Shown here: piece after piece, positions 33,359 to 45,296 of the stretch | How positions within the stretch are numbered: the stretch's first letter is position 1 | How the letters are laid out: each line of letters opens with the position of its first letter | Assembly (NCBI RefSeq): GCF_022539505.1 | Contig: NC_061508.1 | Location: forward strand, 259,972,736-260,036,735 | DNA from: Lolium rigidum | Taxonomy: Eukaryota > Streptophyta > Magnoliopsida > Poales > Poaceae | DNA length: 64,000 bases | Direction: 5' to 3' | Notes under the pieces: model-generated | Told to the model about the DNA's origin: nothing | The model's database searches: none | The model's input: only the letters and a program-made list of their open reading frames with translations | Position numbers and translations under genes: made by a program

Positions 33359-34850
33359 ATGGCGGCGGCTCCGACCACCGAGGGCCGCGCGGCTCCTCAG
33401 GGTGTGCGGATCGAGTGCGGCGAGTTCGGCTTGGCCGAGTGGACCAGTTTCAGACAGCGCGCTTTGGGGATTCTCCGGAAATCAAGCGATCAACGGAAGT
33501 GCCTGGAATTGATGCGTGTGAAGGCTAGAGGATTGTTGGGGCTGGATTCAGGAGGGGAGAAGGACGTCCTTGGCGTGAAGGAAGGAAGAGAGGGGTCGGC
33601 TCGGCCGGCGACCTCACTTCCTCAATTTGAGGAGCAGCAGGATGTGCGGCAAGAGGGGATCTCGGAGGAGGTTCTTGTCCAGGTACCTCAGATTGAAATT
33701 GTGATATTCAGTAGTGGTGAATGCAGGGTAGGTACTGTGGAATCAAAGCCGTGGACTGCAGATGGTAGTTGGATCATCACAGTGACTGATACTCAGCCCA
33801 TTGTAGCAGAGATTGTATGCTTTGCAGTTACGGAGTTCAAGTCTGCCAAAGCTGATTTGGGCTGTCATGTGAAAGATCATGTGAGAACTCTGTTGGGACA
33901 TGATACCCTGAGTATTGGTGTGCCACTGTTACAACTTGATGAGGAGCCACCGGATCCTGGGGAAGCAATACTTCAGAACAAATACTATGATAAAAGTGTT
34001 CAAAATTATCCAAGAGCAGTCGTGGGTTTTGGTCCTAATCAGGAGATGAATAATGTTGAGCTCTATACGTATAGTCTAAAACCTTGCCTGACCATTAGTG
34101 AGAAGATAGTGTTTTTCAGCATTGATCAGAGAGCTAACATATTGATAGGAGATGCTTTGGATTTCTCAATCAGCGATAACAAGTCCGGGACCTTGGGCCA
34201 GCTTGCGTCACATAACAAACAAAGGCAGGTCCAGTGGTGTCTAGCTAACATTCCAGGGGCAGTTCGTTTGAGGCATGGGTTCGATAGCAGAGAACTGATA
34301 TGAGAACTGACATGGATCTGGCGGTTCTACAGCGTGCGTTACAGGTGCAGTACCCAAATGAAATTTTGGCTGAAATCATAGAGAGGTTATACGACCAGAG
34401 GAATAAGCTCTATCATGCTGAACCTTTAGACATGCCTGCCTTGGAGGACGTACAGCAGCCAGATAAGACACCGGCTATTTTTGTGCAACAAATTGCTATG
34501 ATGAGAGATCCATCCTTGGTGGGTAGATCGATCATGACACTACCCTGCGAGGCTTGAGCTCATGGGCGCCTTCTAAAAACAGTACTGATACAGCTATGTC
34601 TGAGGTCTCATCAGTTTTGGGCAAAAGGCTTACGAGCCATACCGAGGAGAAAGCAGAATCGTTAGATATTAACGGAGCAATTGTTTTACATGCAAGCGAG
34701 GACAATTTGAACTATCAGAAAAGGGGAAGGGTGGCGTCTGTATTACAGGACTGTGCAACAATTGGATCAATGGATGGTGTGGAGTTTTTGGAGGCAATCA
34801 GCCTAGGGGCCGCTGATCAACTGACGGGGACGCACGGCGCGCCCCGTTAG
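33359..34850 (+). pseudogene. LINE ORF1, atypical
   Basis: The ATG at 33359 is the first in-frame start inside the insertion; an upstream ATG at 33287 belongs to the target duplication. The frame is open to a TGA at 34301-34303 (MAAAPTTEGRAAPQG... to ...GFDSRELI). It then shifts to a frame covering 34300-34557 and again to one covering 34554-34850, six bases before ORF2. The product would be about 490 aa. I see no CCHC zinc knuckle and no obvious DUF4283, the usual marks of grass LINE ORF1. The middle contains acidic, loosely repeated segments (PQIEIVIFSSGECRVG, LLQLDEEPPDPGEA). It is presumed to bind the LINE RNA, by position only. Confidence 0.6.
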
Positions 34851-34855
34851 GAGCA

Positions 34856-37800
34856 ATGATTTGCTGTGGTTGGAACTGTCGGGGCGCAGGGAACAACCCG
34901 ACAGTTCGAGATTTGTGCGATCTTGTACGAGATACTCGATCGCGTATAGTGTTCCTCAGTGAAACCAGACAAAAAGCAGAGAGGGTTAGACGGCTCCGTG
35001 GCAGATTGGGACTGCGAGGTTTCACTGGTGTAGACAGCGAGGGATTAAGTGGCGGGCTTGCTTTGTTCTGGTGGGATCAGCTGCATGTAGAGGTCATATC
35101 TAGCTGCGAGAGGTATATAGACGTGCACGTAAGGGCATCGGACATGGAGCCAACTTGGAGGCTGACGTGTGTGTATGGTGAACCAAGAACTGAAGATCGA
35201 CATGAGATGTGGACCATGCTACAGAATCTGAAGAATGAGTCCGACTTACCTTGGTGTGTACTTGGGGACTTTAATGAGGCGATGTGGTCTTTCGAGCACT
35301 TCTCTGTGACTCCACGGTGTGAGTCGCAGATGCTTGCTTTCCGTGATACGCTGGAGATGTGTGGATTAGTGGACTTGGGGTTTTCGGGTCTACCCTTCAC
35401 GTTTGATAACAAAAGGAAGGGCTGACACAATGTTCGTGTGCGTCTCGACAGAGTCGTCGCGGATAATCAGTGGAGGAACATGTTCGCGGAGGCCAGGGTA
35501 GTACACAAGGTGTCTCCTTGTTCTGACCATAATCCGATTATTCTATACTGTGAGAAGGAAGAGGAGCCATTGCGGAGACCAAATAGAAGACAATATGAGG
35601 TCATGTGGGAGCGGGAAGCTAGCCTACCCGACCACATTTCAAATGCATGGGTTGAAGCTGGGCCTAAATCAAATTTGGGCCAAGTTCGTGCAGGCCTTGG
35701 AAAGGTCATGCAACACCTCCAAATGTGGAGCAAGCAGAAATTTGGTAGTGTGAAAGCCCAACTAGAAAAATCACGATCTAGACTGGAGGAACTTATGAGT
35801 ATGAATGCTGACAGAGAAGAGATACGTCGAGTGACTGATAGCATGAATGAGCTTCTCTACAGGGAGGAGATGATGTGGTTGCAAAGATCAAGGATAGATT
35901 GGCTACGAGAGGGGGACCGAAACACGAAGTTCTTCCATAGTAAAGCTGTATGGCGCGCACGAAAGAATAAGGTGAAGCAAATTATTGATGATAGTGGTGT
36001 TGTGCATACAGAGCAACAGAGCATGGGGAATCTTGTTTCTGATTATTTTCAGAACATTTTCACATCTGATCCATCCATTGACCCTACCCCGGTTCTTGAG
36101 TTGGTGGAATGTAAAGTAACGGAGGATATGAATAGCAAACTTTGTGCAGATTTTTCAGACAAAGAAATAGCTGATGCACTGTTTCAAATTGGACCCTTCA
36201 AAGCACAGGGCCTGACGGCTTCCCAGCAAGGTTCTTTCAACACAATTGGGGTCTGCTGAAGGAAGAAATCATCCCTGCTGTCAAGGCTTTCTTCACAACT
36301 GGTGTTATGCCCGCAGGTGTCAATGATGCTACAATTGTTTTAATTTCCAAAGTTGACCATCCAAAGAAAGTGACGGACTTTAAACCAATAAGTCTCTGTA
36401 ATGTAATATATAAAGTGGTGGCGAAGTGTTTAGTGAATAGATTGAGACCCATCCTGGATGAGATTGTGTCACCAAATCAGAGTGCCTTTGTGCCAGGTCG
36501 GCTGATCACCAATAATGCCCTTCTTGCTTTCGAATGCTTCCATTACATCCAACAGGAAAAGGACCCGGAGAAGAGCTTCTGTGCCTATAAGCTAGACCTT
36601 TCGAAGGCGTATGACCGGGTTGATTGGGATTTCTTGAGGCAAGCGATGCAAAAGTTAGGCTTCTCTCATCGGTGGGTGCATTGGATAATGTCATGTGTCA
36701 CCACGGTGAGGTACTCGGTTAAATTCAATGGAGCTATCTTGGATTCGTTTGCACCGTCGCGTGGGCTACGGCAAGGTGACCCTCTCTCCCCATTCCTATT
36801 CCTTTTTGTGGCTGATGGTTTATCTGCATTGCTTCGACAAGGTGTGGCTCAACAGGCAATTACACCGGTCAAAGTCTGCCCTAGAGCACCGGGCCTCTCT
36901 CACCTCCTCTTCGCGGATGACACACTTTTATTCTTCAAGGCCGAGACACAAGAAGCTGCGAGAATTGGCGTGGTGTTAGACACATATGCACGTGCAACGG
37001 GGCAATTGATCAATTTGAACAAGTGCTCGATCATGTTTGGTAAAGCTTGTCCTGTGCAAACACAAGATATTATTAGAGGTACTTTGCAACTTCAGAGATC
37101 AGACTTTGAAGAGAAATATTTGGGCCTGCCTACTCCCCAGGGGAGGATGAACAAGGGTAGGCTCCAGAACCTGCAAGTTCGGTTTACAAAAAGGTTTTTG
37201 GAGTGGGGAGATTCGTTTCCATCTCAGGCTGCGAAAGAAACACTCATTAAGTCAATCGCACAATCTATTCCAACTTACATTATGAGTGTCTTCAAATTAC
37301 CTATGGCTCTGTGTGATGATCTAAATCACATGGTGAGGAACTACTGGTGGGGTTCAAACAAGGGAAAGAGGAAGACCCATTGGAAATCTTGGGATGCAAT
37401 CACACACCCTAAACGTTCGGCCTGGGGTTTAGGGACTTTCGGCTCTTTAATCAAGCGCTTCTAGCACGCCAGGCTTGGCGGTTACTTACCAAACCAGAGA
37501 GCCTTTGCGCTACTGTTCTAAAAGCAAGGTATTATCCTAATGGGCGTCTTGAGGACACTGTGTTTGCTGGGAATGCTTCTACGACTTGGCAAGCAATACA
37601 GTACAGACTTGAACTCCTAAAAAAAGGCTTAGTGTGGAGAATCGGCAATGGGAGCCAGGTGAGGATCTGGCGTGATCCATGGTTGCCAATGCCTCCTTCG
37701 TATCGACCAATATCGCACAAAGGGGAATGTCGTCTTCGACGCGTGGAGGCGCTGATCTCTGTGGATGGCTCTTGGAACCAACAGCTAGTGCGCAAGCACT

Positions 37801-39010
37801 TCTGCGCCCCTGACGTTGACGAGATTTTGAAGATTAACCTGTCAGTACAAAACGAGGTAGACGTCATTGCTTGGGGACCCGACATAAGGGGCCTCTTCTC
37901 GGTGCAAAGCGCGTACAAACTGGCGTGGGATACAACTCATCGCACTTCTATGTGCGCTGCGAGCAGGGAACCGGACGGTCGTCGTACTGTCTGGGACATG
38001 GTATGGAGATGCCCTGCTCCCCCAAAGGTACGCGTCTTTGCTTAGCGAGTTGCGACTAACGGTTTAGCTACCTGGGATAACAAATTGAAAAGGAAGATTG
38101 TGACCTCTGATATTTGTATTGTTTGTGGAATGGAACGCGAGGATACATTCCATGCCCTATGCAGATGCCCCATGGCGCGGGACCTGTGGAGAGCGATGGA
38201 GGAAGCCTGGCCCTTACCGGCAATTGAGAGCATCAAGAATAATGGCTCGGAATGGATCCTGCAGGCCTTGGACCAAGTTCCGGAGCAGATGCACATGATG
38301 ATGATGATGACCCGGTGGCGCGTCTGGCATGTCCGTAATGAGGTGGTGCATCACAAGCCTGCGCCACCCATCGAAGCCTCACGACGTTTTCTATGTAGCT
38401 ATTTGGACTCTCTGCTATGCATCAAACAGAACCCAATGGCGGATCCGATAAAAGGAAAATCTGTCATCGCTTATACTACAAAATCAAAGGAGAAAAATTT
38501 AAGAGACGCGACATCATCATCGCAAGCCGCACTGAAGACTTGGACCAAGCTTCCACTGGGATGGTCTAAGCTAAATGTTGATGGAGCATGGACTGATGAG
38601 GAGAGTGTTGGAGGCACTGGGATGATTCTTCACGATGATGTGGGCATGATCTCTGTCTCGGCTTGCTAGTCCATACCATCCTGTACCAGTCCACTGGAAG
38701 CGGAGTTGAGAGCTTGTGTGAATGGACGGACAAGCCAATCTTGCTGGAGAGTGACTGTCTAGAAGCTATCCAAATGATCAACGATACTGGGCTAAATCGC
38801 TCGCATATGGTTGCGCTGGTTAATGTGGTCAAATACCTTAGTAGTAGCAGAGTGTGCAAGTTCGTTCATGTTAATAGAACTCTTAATGGAGTGAGTCACT
38901 GTTTGGCTCGCTTTGGTCGTTTAAATTCATGTACTAGAGTCTGGCCACGTTCAGCTCCAGAAGAAGCTCACTTAGTTTGTAATCAGGATGGAACCCCTTT
39001 TCTTGATTAA
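34856..39010 (+). pseudogene. LINE ORF2: APE endonuclease, reverse transcriptase, zinc finger, RNase H
   Basis: Starts MICCGWNCRGAGN at 34856. The endonuclease keeps WNCRG, the SETRQ Glu, GDFNE (about 35268) and SDHNPI (about 35523). The reverse transcriptase has DFKPISLCNVIYK, LDLSKAYDRVDWDF (about 36595), GLRQGDPLSP and the FADDT catalytic pair (about 36915). The zinc-binding part has CIVCGMEREDTFHALCRC (about 38112-38166). The RNase H domain has NVDGAW (about 38577), LEAELRA (about 38697), ESDCLEA (about 38749) and a terminal NGVSHCLAR. Lesions: TGA 35423-35425 and TAG 38043-38045, both where Trp is expected, TAG 38667-38669, and frameshifts near 36205, 37430 and 38710. All catalytic residues survive. 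It would copy the LINE RNA at a nicked target. Confidence 0.92.
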
Positions 39011-39050
39011 TATATATTATTTTCCGCAAAAAAAAATGAAGTACATCCGT

Positions 39051-41005
39051 AGCTGTACATGCATGTAGGACTTGCACTGTCCTCAATTTCTGTTCTTCCA
39101 AGCTGAACTTTGGTTTCTTGAGAGAAGAAGAAGAAAAAATGACATGTGCGTATGGATTCTGATCCTTCCGGCCGCCACTCCGCCAGTTTTGTAAAAAAAT
39201 AAAAATCCCCCCAAAAAAGGCATAGATCTACATGCCAGTTTTGCCCATGGGTCGGTCTTATCCGAATATTGTTGTGTTCGTGTTGATGGATCAATGGATT
39301 GGCTTCTAGTGATTATATAGGGGCGCATTTGGTAGTTTGGAAAGCCTTTGGCTGGCATGGGAAACACAATTTTTGGTCTGTTTGGTTTCGTGGGATCCTC
39401 CTTGTTGTTGCATAACACGGTTCTTAAAGCATCCCGGGCCAAGTCCGGGGGGAACGCCTGAATCGTCCATTTCCAGCGAGGCACCCTCGTCTCCGACAAA
39501 AACGACAACGCCACATTCCCGCAGAGCCACCGAAGGGAGATGGCGCGAGCTCGCGCGGAACGGCAAAAAATTAGCGGGATGAATTTGGTCACCGCCCTCA
39601 AAATTTCGCCACCTTACAGGGGCGGTTCTCTCACCGCCAATAACAAATCCCACATTTCCCTCATTTCGAGCTTATCCACCCTTCAAGATCTAGCGACATG
39701 GTCGGCTGGTCCTCACCCGCAAGGTCGGCGAGGCTGGCAGCAACGACTGGCCACAACTTGTCGTCTTCTTCCTATGTGTCGATCACCCCGGTTGTTGTAA
39801 GCTCCTGCAAACCCTAGCCTTAGATTTAGAACTTGTGTGTACACAGGGAGATCTGAGAGCCTCCATTGTATGCCATTCCTTCGTCGCTGGTCGTGGTTGG
39901 ATCTGACTCTAGCACGGGGACGGTTGTCGAGGTTGGATCTGACTCTAGCACGGGACAGTTGTGCTGCCTGGTTCTGCACCAGGGTTTCCTGCTTCCCCGA
40001 CCTTGGTGTTGCGTGTGGATCCTCTGATTGTAAGAACGCTCTTGTCTGGTTTCATTGATATGCTAATGAATGTGGTAGTTCATTGATGTGATAATGCATA
40101 CGAATGTGGATGTGGTAGTTCATTATGTGCTAATGCTTACGGATGTGGATGTGGTAGTTCATTGAAGTGCTAATGCTTAGCTATATTCGTTTGGTATTTG
40201 TCATATAGGCGATCTTACCACTGGGCTCCCCTCATCTTTATACTCCATCTATCAATGCTGCATATGATTCCCTGTTTACACACAAACACAAACGTGCCAT
40301 GGTTTGGCAAACAAAAGATGTCCAAGTTTGTGCCGAACCGCTTGGTTGAGCTCGTCAATATAGGCTATATGATCTTACAATATGTCATTGTCATCCGCCT
40401 TAACACTTAATCCTTCTGGATTGCAACGCTACCCGAGACATCGTGAATGTGTCAACAACCTGATCACGAACTATGCTCAGATGAAGACAATCTTCACACC
40501 CCGGTTTGTCTGCAAGGACCAGATGTACCAACCGCACTTCCTGGCCAGGGCACTCAACTACAACGAAGAAGAGTATGCCGCGTACCGTGTGTTGCAGCCA
40601 TCGAAGAGGAGTACCTGGCTTAGGACCTAGATAGATATGCAAGTAGTTTGCTGCTTAGTGCTTCTGCTTCATTCTTCATAATCCTCTCGATGATGGTCAT
40701 GATCTGCTAAACAAATCATGCATATTTTGAGAGGTCGTCTTGTATCCCTCCATTACCTAGGACGTGCTTCAAAATGATCCCTGATATGTAATGATGAACT
40801 TGTTTGAGGTGGTATTATCTAAATAGATTATGGCTGTTGTGATCCCTGGTCTCTCAGCGTTTTGCCGGTGCGTGCATTAACGTGTGGGTCCCTGTAGGTG
40901 TGTAGGTGGCGGCCATTCTAGACTTGGGCGGTTCCGCATCGGTAAACCAAAGTGTACGGGCCCGCTTCCCAAAATCTATCTTATCTCTTCGTCTTTGCCA
41001 AGTAC
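39051..41005. other. intergenic; one unrecognised small ORF
   Basis: No element ends recognised. At 40382-40630 a plus-strand frame of 82 codons (…HRECVNNLITNYAQMK… ending KRSTWLRT) has more coding-like composition than its surroundings, but no family is apparent. It could be a captured exon. 39800-40180 includes loosely repeated GATGTGGTAGTTCATT words. Confidence 0.3.
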
Positions 41006-41008
41006 TAA

Positions 41009-43542
41009 GGGCATCTCCAACTGGGCGACCCAAACGGACGCGCTGGGCCATCCGTTTTGGGCCGTTTGCGTACCCGAGCGGACGCGCGGACGGAGCCCCA
41101 CGTCCGCGCGTCCGTTTGGGTCGCACGCTGCGCCCAACGCAGCGGCCACCCATTTGGCCATTTGGCCTATTTCTTTGGAAAATAGGTCCTCTGGCCACGA
41201 GATCCTTATAAACAATGTCTAACAAATATAGAATAATATCTCGTAAACATAGAAGAATATATAATAAACATAAAATATTATCAAATAGCATAAAATATTA
41301 TCAAATGTACCATGATAAATCAAATAAAATGTGCCATAGTTTGAGAAAAATATAAAAATTACAATTGAGATTGTCTAACTCAATTTGGGCTCTCGAGGAT
41401 CTCCTTCGTCTCTTCTCGAACCAAGCTCTCTTTGCCTCGCTCATGTTGGTCAAGTCGGCGTTCATGATGAGGTTGTCCTCGGCTTGGCGTTTGAGCTCAA
41501 CTTCCTTCGCCTTCAGCTCCACCTCTTTGGCCCTTGTCATTGCTATGAGCTCAAGTTCTCTCTCTTTGAGCTCAAGTTCTTTAGCTTTGGTCTTGGCCTT
41601 GACCTCTTCAATCTCAAGCTTCTTCGCTGGACATCAAAGAATTTCTTCCTGTCCTCTTCTTTCTCCCGGCGCCTCCTCTCATCCCTCTTGTCCGTGGACA
41701 CCTCTCTGTCCGCATGCATCTCCTTCAAAGTGCCGTACAATAGCATGGACGAAGCATCACGCTTCATGTCGGCTTTGGTTGACTTGTGGCCGCGTGGATG
41801 ACTTGCACGAGAAGCGGAGCTACCGCAAGGCTGCCCACCATCAAGGTCAATGACAGTGGCATCTTTGGCGGGATTGTTGCCAGTCAAGGTCGCCATGTAC
41901 CCCTCGTACCCCTCCTGGAACTTGGGGGTGCCGTGGAGTTCCTTCCAACAATGAGGGAAGGCAAAGGTCTTCTCTCCATTGTTGACTTTGTAGAATTCCA
42001 AAGCTCGCCACACCTAGAGCAAAGTGAGACAACAATGATAAACAGATGTGCAAACATCGGATGAATAAGTTGAGGTTAAGAATCATACCAAGTCCTTCAT
42101 ACCCATGCCACTAACGGGGACCCGCTTCGCGTGATCATACGCCGCCTGGAACTTGTTGCATTCCGTTTGAATTGCTCCCCACCTCTTTTGGAGCGATATT
42201 TCGCTGCGGTCGCTCTCAAATGGCTCCTGTCCATATTTGCGATGTTCATGGAAGTATTCATAGATCCGGCGCCGAATGCGGTCCCCTTCGCTCGGCACCC
42301 GTCAACGCATCTTGCCCGATGGTCAACCATCCATCGACGAGCACCTTGTCCTCCTTCTCCGTGTAGTTGGCGGTTCGTTTGCTTACCCGGCGGGCTCGAG
42401 CTTGTGCAGCTGCGGCTTGTGTGAGGCCCTCACCGAACAACGGCTCCTCCGCGATGTTTATGCTGCCGGGACCGGCAGTTGTGCCCTCCTGTGTGTCAAT
42501 GGGAGGTGGCTGGGGAGCCTGCTGTGTCGAAGGATATGGCAGGGTCGTCGGCATTGTCTGCGCGAAAGACGGAGGGGCCTGCACGGTGGACGTGACTGCG
42601 CGCGCGCGGCCGACATATCGTCGAACAGGTTGCGTGCACCGGCCATCGCAGCTGCTCCCAGGTTCTTGGGGCCTTTGGAGTTCGCCGGCGCACGGTTCAA
42701 GTCAATGGACGAAGGTGACGGCCCCGTCATGGACTCGCCCACCTCCGGTGACCCATCCCGTGGCCGAGTACGCTCGCCGCCCGAATGCGCCCCCATTTCG
42801 TGCCCAAACGGGGCGGTCGGTGGGGCGATTGACCTTGGAGGAAGGGGCCGGGTCACGGACGAGGCCGAGCTCCCCCCGAGGCCGCGCCGGTGCCGGGGAT
42901 GATCATGTGCTGGCCGAGCGCTGCGTGGCCGTAAAGAGCATGGCTCGCGCCTGCTGCTCTTGAAGGAGAGTGGTCTTCGCGAGCGTTTGGAGTTCGAGGA
43001 GCTGCTCCGCTGCCCGCACCCGCTCCTCCTCGGCGGTGGCGGCCTTCTTCCGCAGATCACACGCCCTGCGCCGCTCCGCCCGCTTCTTGCTCTCCATCGC
43101 CCTCTGCTCCGCGGTGAGGTCGGGCTTCGCCTTCTTCGTCGGCGGCCCGGGCTCCACGACCACCGGAGCGTCCGGTTCGAGAGCCGCCTCCACGGCGGGA
43201 GCGGCAACGGCCGCGGCGCAGTGCCTCCTCTCGGATGGTGGCGGTGGTGGCGGTGGCGGCGGCGATCGCTTCGTCGGTCATCTCTAGGTTTTGGGAGTAC
43301 GGTGGAGTGTTTCGTTTTGGGAGGCGGACGGGCGGGCCGGGGCGGACAAGGGAGGACGCGAGCGACCAGCCTTCGCGTCCGCGGCCACGCAAACTCGTCC
43401 AAGATTTGGGCCGGGTTTGGGTCGTCCCGGACGCCGCGGCCATCCGTTTTAGGGATGGGTCCGCGCGCTGGGCCGCGTTTTTGTCCGTTTCGACCCATCC
43501 GGACGCGCGGGCGCGGGATGGATCGCCCGGTTGGAGATGCCC
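41009..43542 (-). mobile_element. PIF/Harbinger element with the MYB/NAM-like gene only
   Basis: Ends GGGCATCTCCAAC at 41009 and its reverse complement finishing at 43542, flanked by TAA (41006-41008, 43543-43545). Extended inverted repeats rich in GGACGCGCGGGCG words continue about 150 bp inwards. The gene inside is the DNA-binding partner protein; the transposase gene is absent. The end sequence differs from the element at 27569, so it is a different subfamily. Confidence 0.88.
41385..43280 (-). pseudogene. Harbinger ORF1 (MYB/SANT-like with NAM-associated C-terminal domain)
   Basis: Starts near 43280 (MTDEAIAAAT...), in an Ala/Arg-rich N-terminus. A charged KKRAERRRACDLRKKAAT segment follows (about 43095). 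The SANT-like domain (about 42370-42100) includes NYTEKEDKVLVDGW, IYEYFHEHRKYG and ISLQKRWGAIQTECNKF. After a clean 75-bp GT-AG intron (42088-42014) comes VWRALEFYK and the NAM-associated C-terminal domain. The end is a Lys/Glu-rich coil with repeated KEVELKAKEVELK (about 41530-41385). Lesions: a stop at 42903-42905 and frameshifts near 43190, 42880, 42290 and 41590. In active elements this protein binds the termini and recruits the transposase. Identification is secure; the copy is dead. Confidence 0.82.
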
Positions 43543-43545
43543 TAA

Positions 43546-45296
43546 TTCCTCTCCTTCGTTTCCCATCTCCACAGATAAGGCGCAGAGAGGACCACGAGTC
43601 GCCATGGTCGTCCACCTTGCCGGAGTTGGTGACGCCATGCCTGGCTGCGAGGAGACGGCGTCGGACAGCCTGGACCTCCCCGGAAGCGGTGCGCGACGCG
43701 GAGGCGAGGAATAAAACTTAGGGATGTGGGGGTGTGTGCTCGCCGGCGCCGGAGAAGAAAGAGTCGGGGTCGGCGTTTAGAGGGATGGTCGCTGGTCGGC
43801 CGGGAGGTGGCGGTCCGGCGGAGAAAGCGGCTAGGGCAGGGTGGGGCGGCAAGGCGGCGCGATAGCGCAGCTGGCCGCGGGCGACACTGACAGGCGATTT
43901 GGCCGGTGGTTGGTGGCCGATTCCGGTGGTGCTCCTCTCCGGCGAAGCAGTTGTTCTTCCCCTCATCTCCGGCTGCTTCCGACTGGAAAAGAACAACGGG
44001 CGTTGGGTCGATCTTCCCCTCCTTCCTCTGTTCTTATGCCTTTTGGACAACTACTGTAGCACCGGGGCTCCTTGCTTCGCCTGCTACTATTCCTGCGGTG
44101 GAGCCGACTCAGCACCTTGGTCTAAAAGTGCATACTCCCTCATTGAGACTATTTGGTGCTACAATCAAGTCACGTCTGGCTCTAATTTTGGACTTTGGAA
44201 GCAGAACGGTGCAGACTGGAGTTCTTTTTTGAGAATAACTTGGACAGCATGCCTTGCTATTGTTGGCAATGCGGATATTGATGATTCCTGTATATAGTAC
44301 ATACAAAGCTGGATTACAGATTAAGGCTTACATGTGGTGCGAGTCTATTCAAGAGTAATGCATCTCTCCCTTTTATTATCTGCAAGGTAGCTGCAGTTTT
44401 TTGACAGAATAATTGGTTAGGCTGATCAATTTGAATTTATTTCTGGTAGATTAACCTCTGCACCAGAAGATGACCTCTGCATTTTGTTGTCGGTTCTAAA
44501 TAAGTTGCCGGTTTTATTTACAATGCAGTATCCATTAACGCCCAATCCACATTTGTAGATGATTGGGTACACAATACTACACCTTGTACAGTTTTCTGAG
44601 GCAAACTAGAAATTTCTAGGGCTATCATTTATGGGTAACCAATCCGAATTCTAAATGAATAAACATTACCATTGTGGGGGTATTGTTATAGTTCCTAAAT
44701 ACAGAGTCTACACATATGCTTTAGAAGCTGGGCTCACTAACTTGCTTTATCCTACAGTCCTATGTGACGAACCATTGAATTTCTGCAATATTGCATTACA
44801 ATTTTCTGTTTTGAGCTCCCACACATTCCTGTGAAAGTAAAATATGGATAATTCTTACCTAACATTATGCTCTAGCTTCAAAAGCATTTATAACTTCTTT
44901 TTTTTACAGAATGGAGTGTATATATTATTGAAATAACAAGTCTTTTTTTTATAGAACTTATCATTATAGGAACCGCTGCTCCACATACATATTTGTTCAG
45001 AGCCAGAACCTGGCTTCTGATCGTGTTTTTGGGTACTAGCATGCAACCATAAACGTAACAGAAATCATCAATGAAAATTTATTTAATTCAACGTTATTGA
45101 CTTTTCATAAAAAATATATAAATCTAACTAGAACAAAATAAAGTATCCTATGGAGGTTTAACAAGTACAAAGAAACATGAATACATGTTAGACAAGAGTA
45201 TTGTTGCATTCTATGCGGTAAAAATCTTTTTTGTTGACAACTAAAATAAAAATCTTATGTGACAGCAAGGAGAAAAGGAGCAGGGATTATGCGGAT
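43546..45296. other. GC-rich then AT-rich DNA, no gene identified
   Basis: 43560-44110 is GC-rich with short frames on both strands and could be a gene 5' end or captured exon. 44300-45290 is AT-rich. Nothing could be named. Confidence 0.3.

Larger units (their letters stand above)
33302..39035 (+). mobile_element. full-length LINE (L1-type), 5.7 kb, with 15-bp target duplication
   Basis: ATGAAGTACATCCGT stands at 33287-33301 and again at 39036-39050, right after a short A-tail (about 39028-39035). This fixes both ends. The interior is a 5' leader of only about 57 bp, ORF1 (33359-34850, broken) and ORF2 (34856-39010, broken) with endonuclease, reverse transcriptase, zinc finger and RNase H. 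The perfect duplication suggests a fairly recent insertion, though both ORFs carry lesions. Confidence 0.93.

Noticed and set aside
41009..43542. Host MYB/NAC transcription factor gene
   Set aside because: The NAM-associated domain is that of Harbinger ORF1, and the gene lies exactly within transposon ends flanked by TAA.
43559..44110. Possible host gene 5' end
   Set aside because: GC-rich with frames on both strands, but no recognisable domain, splice pattern or continuation; left as unassigned.
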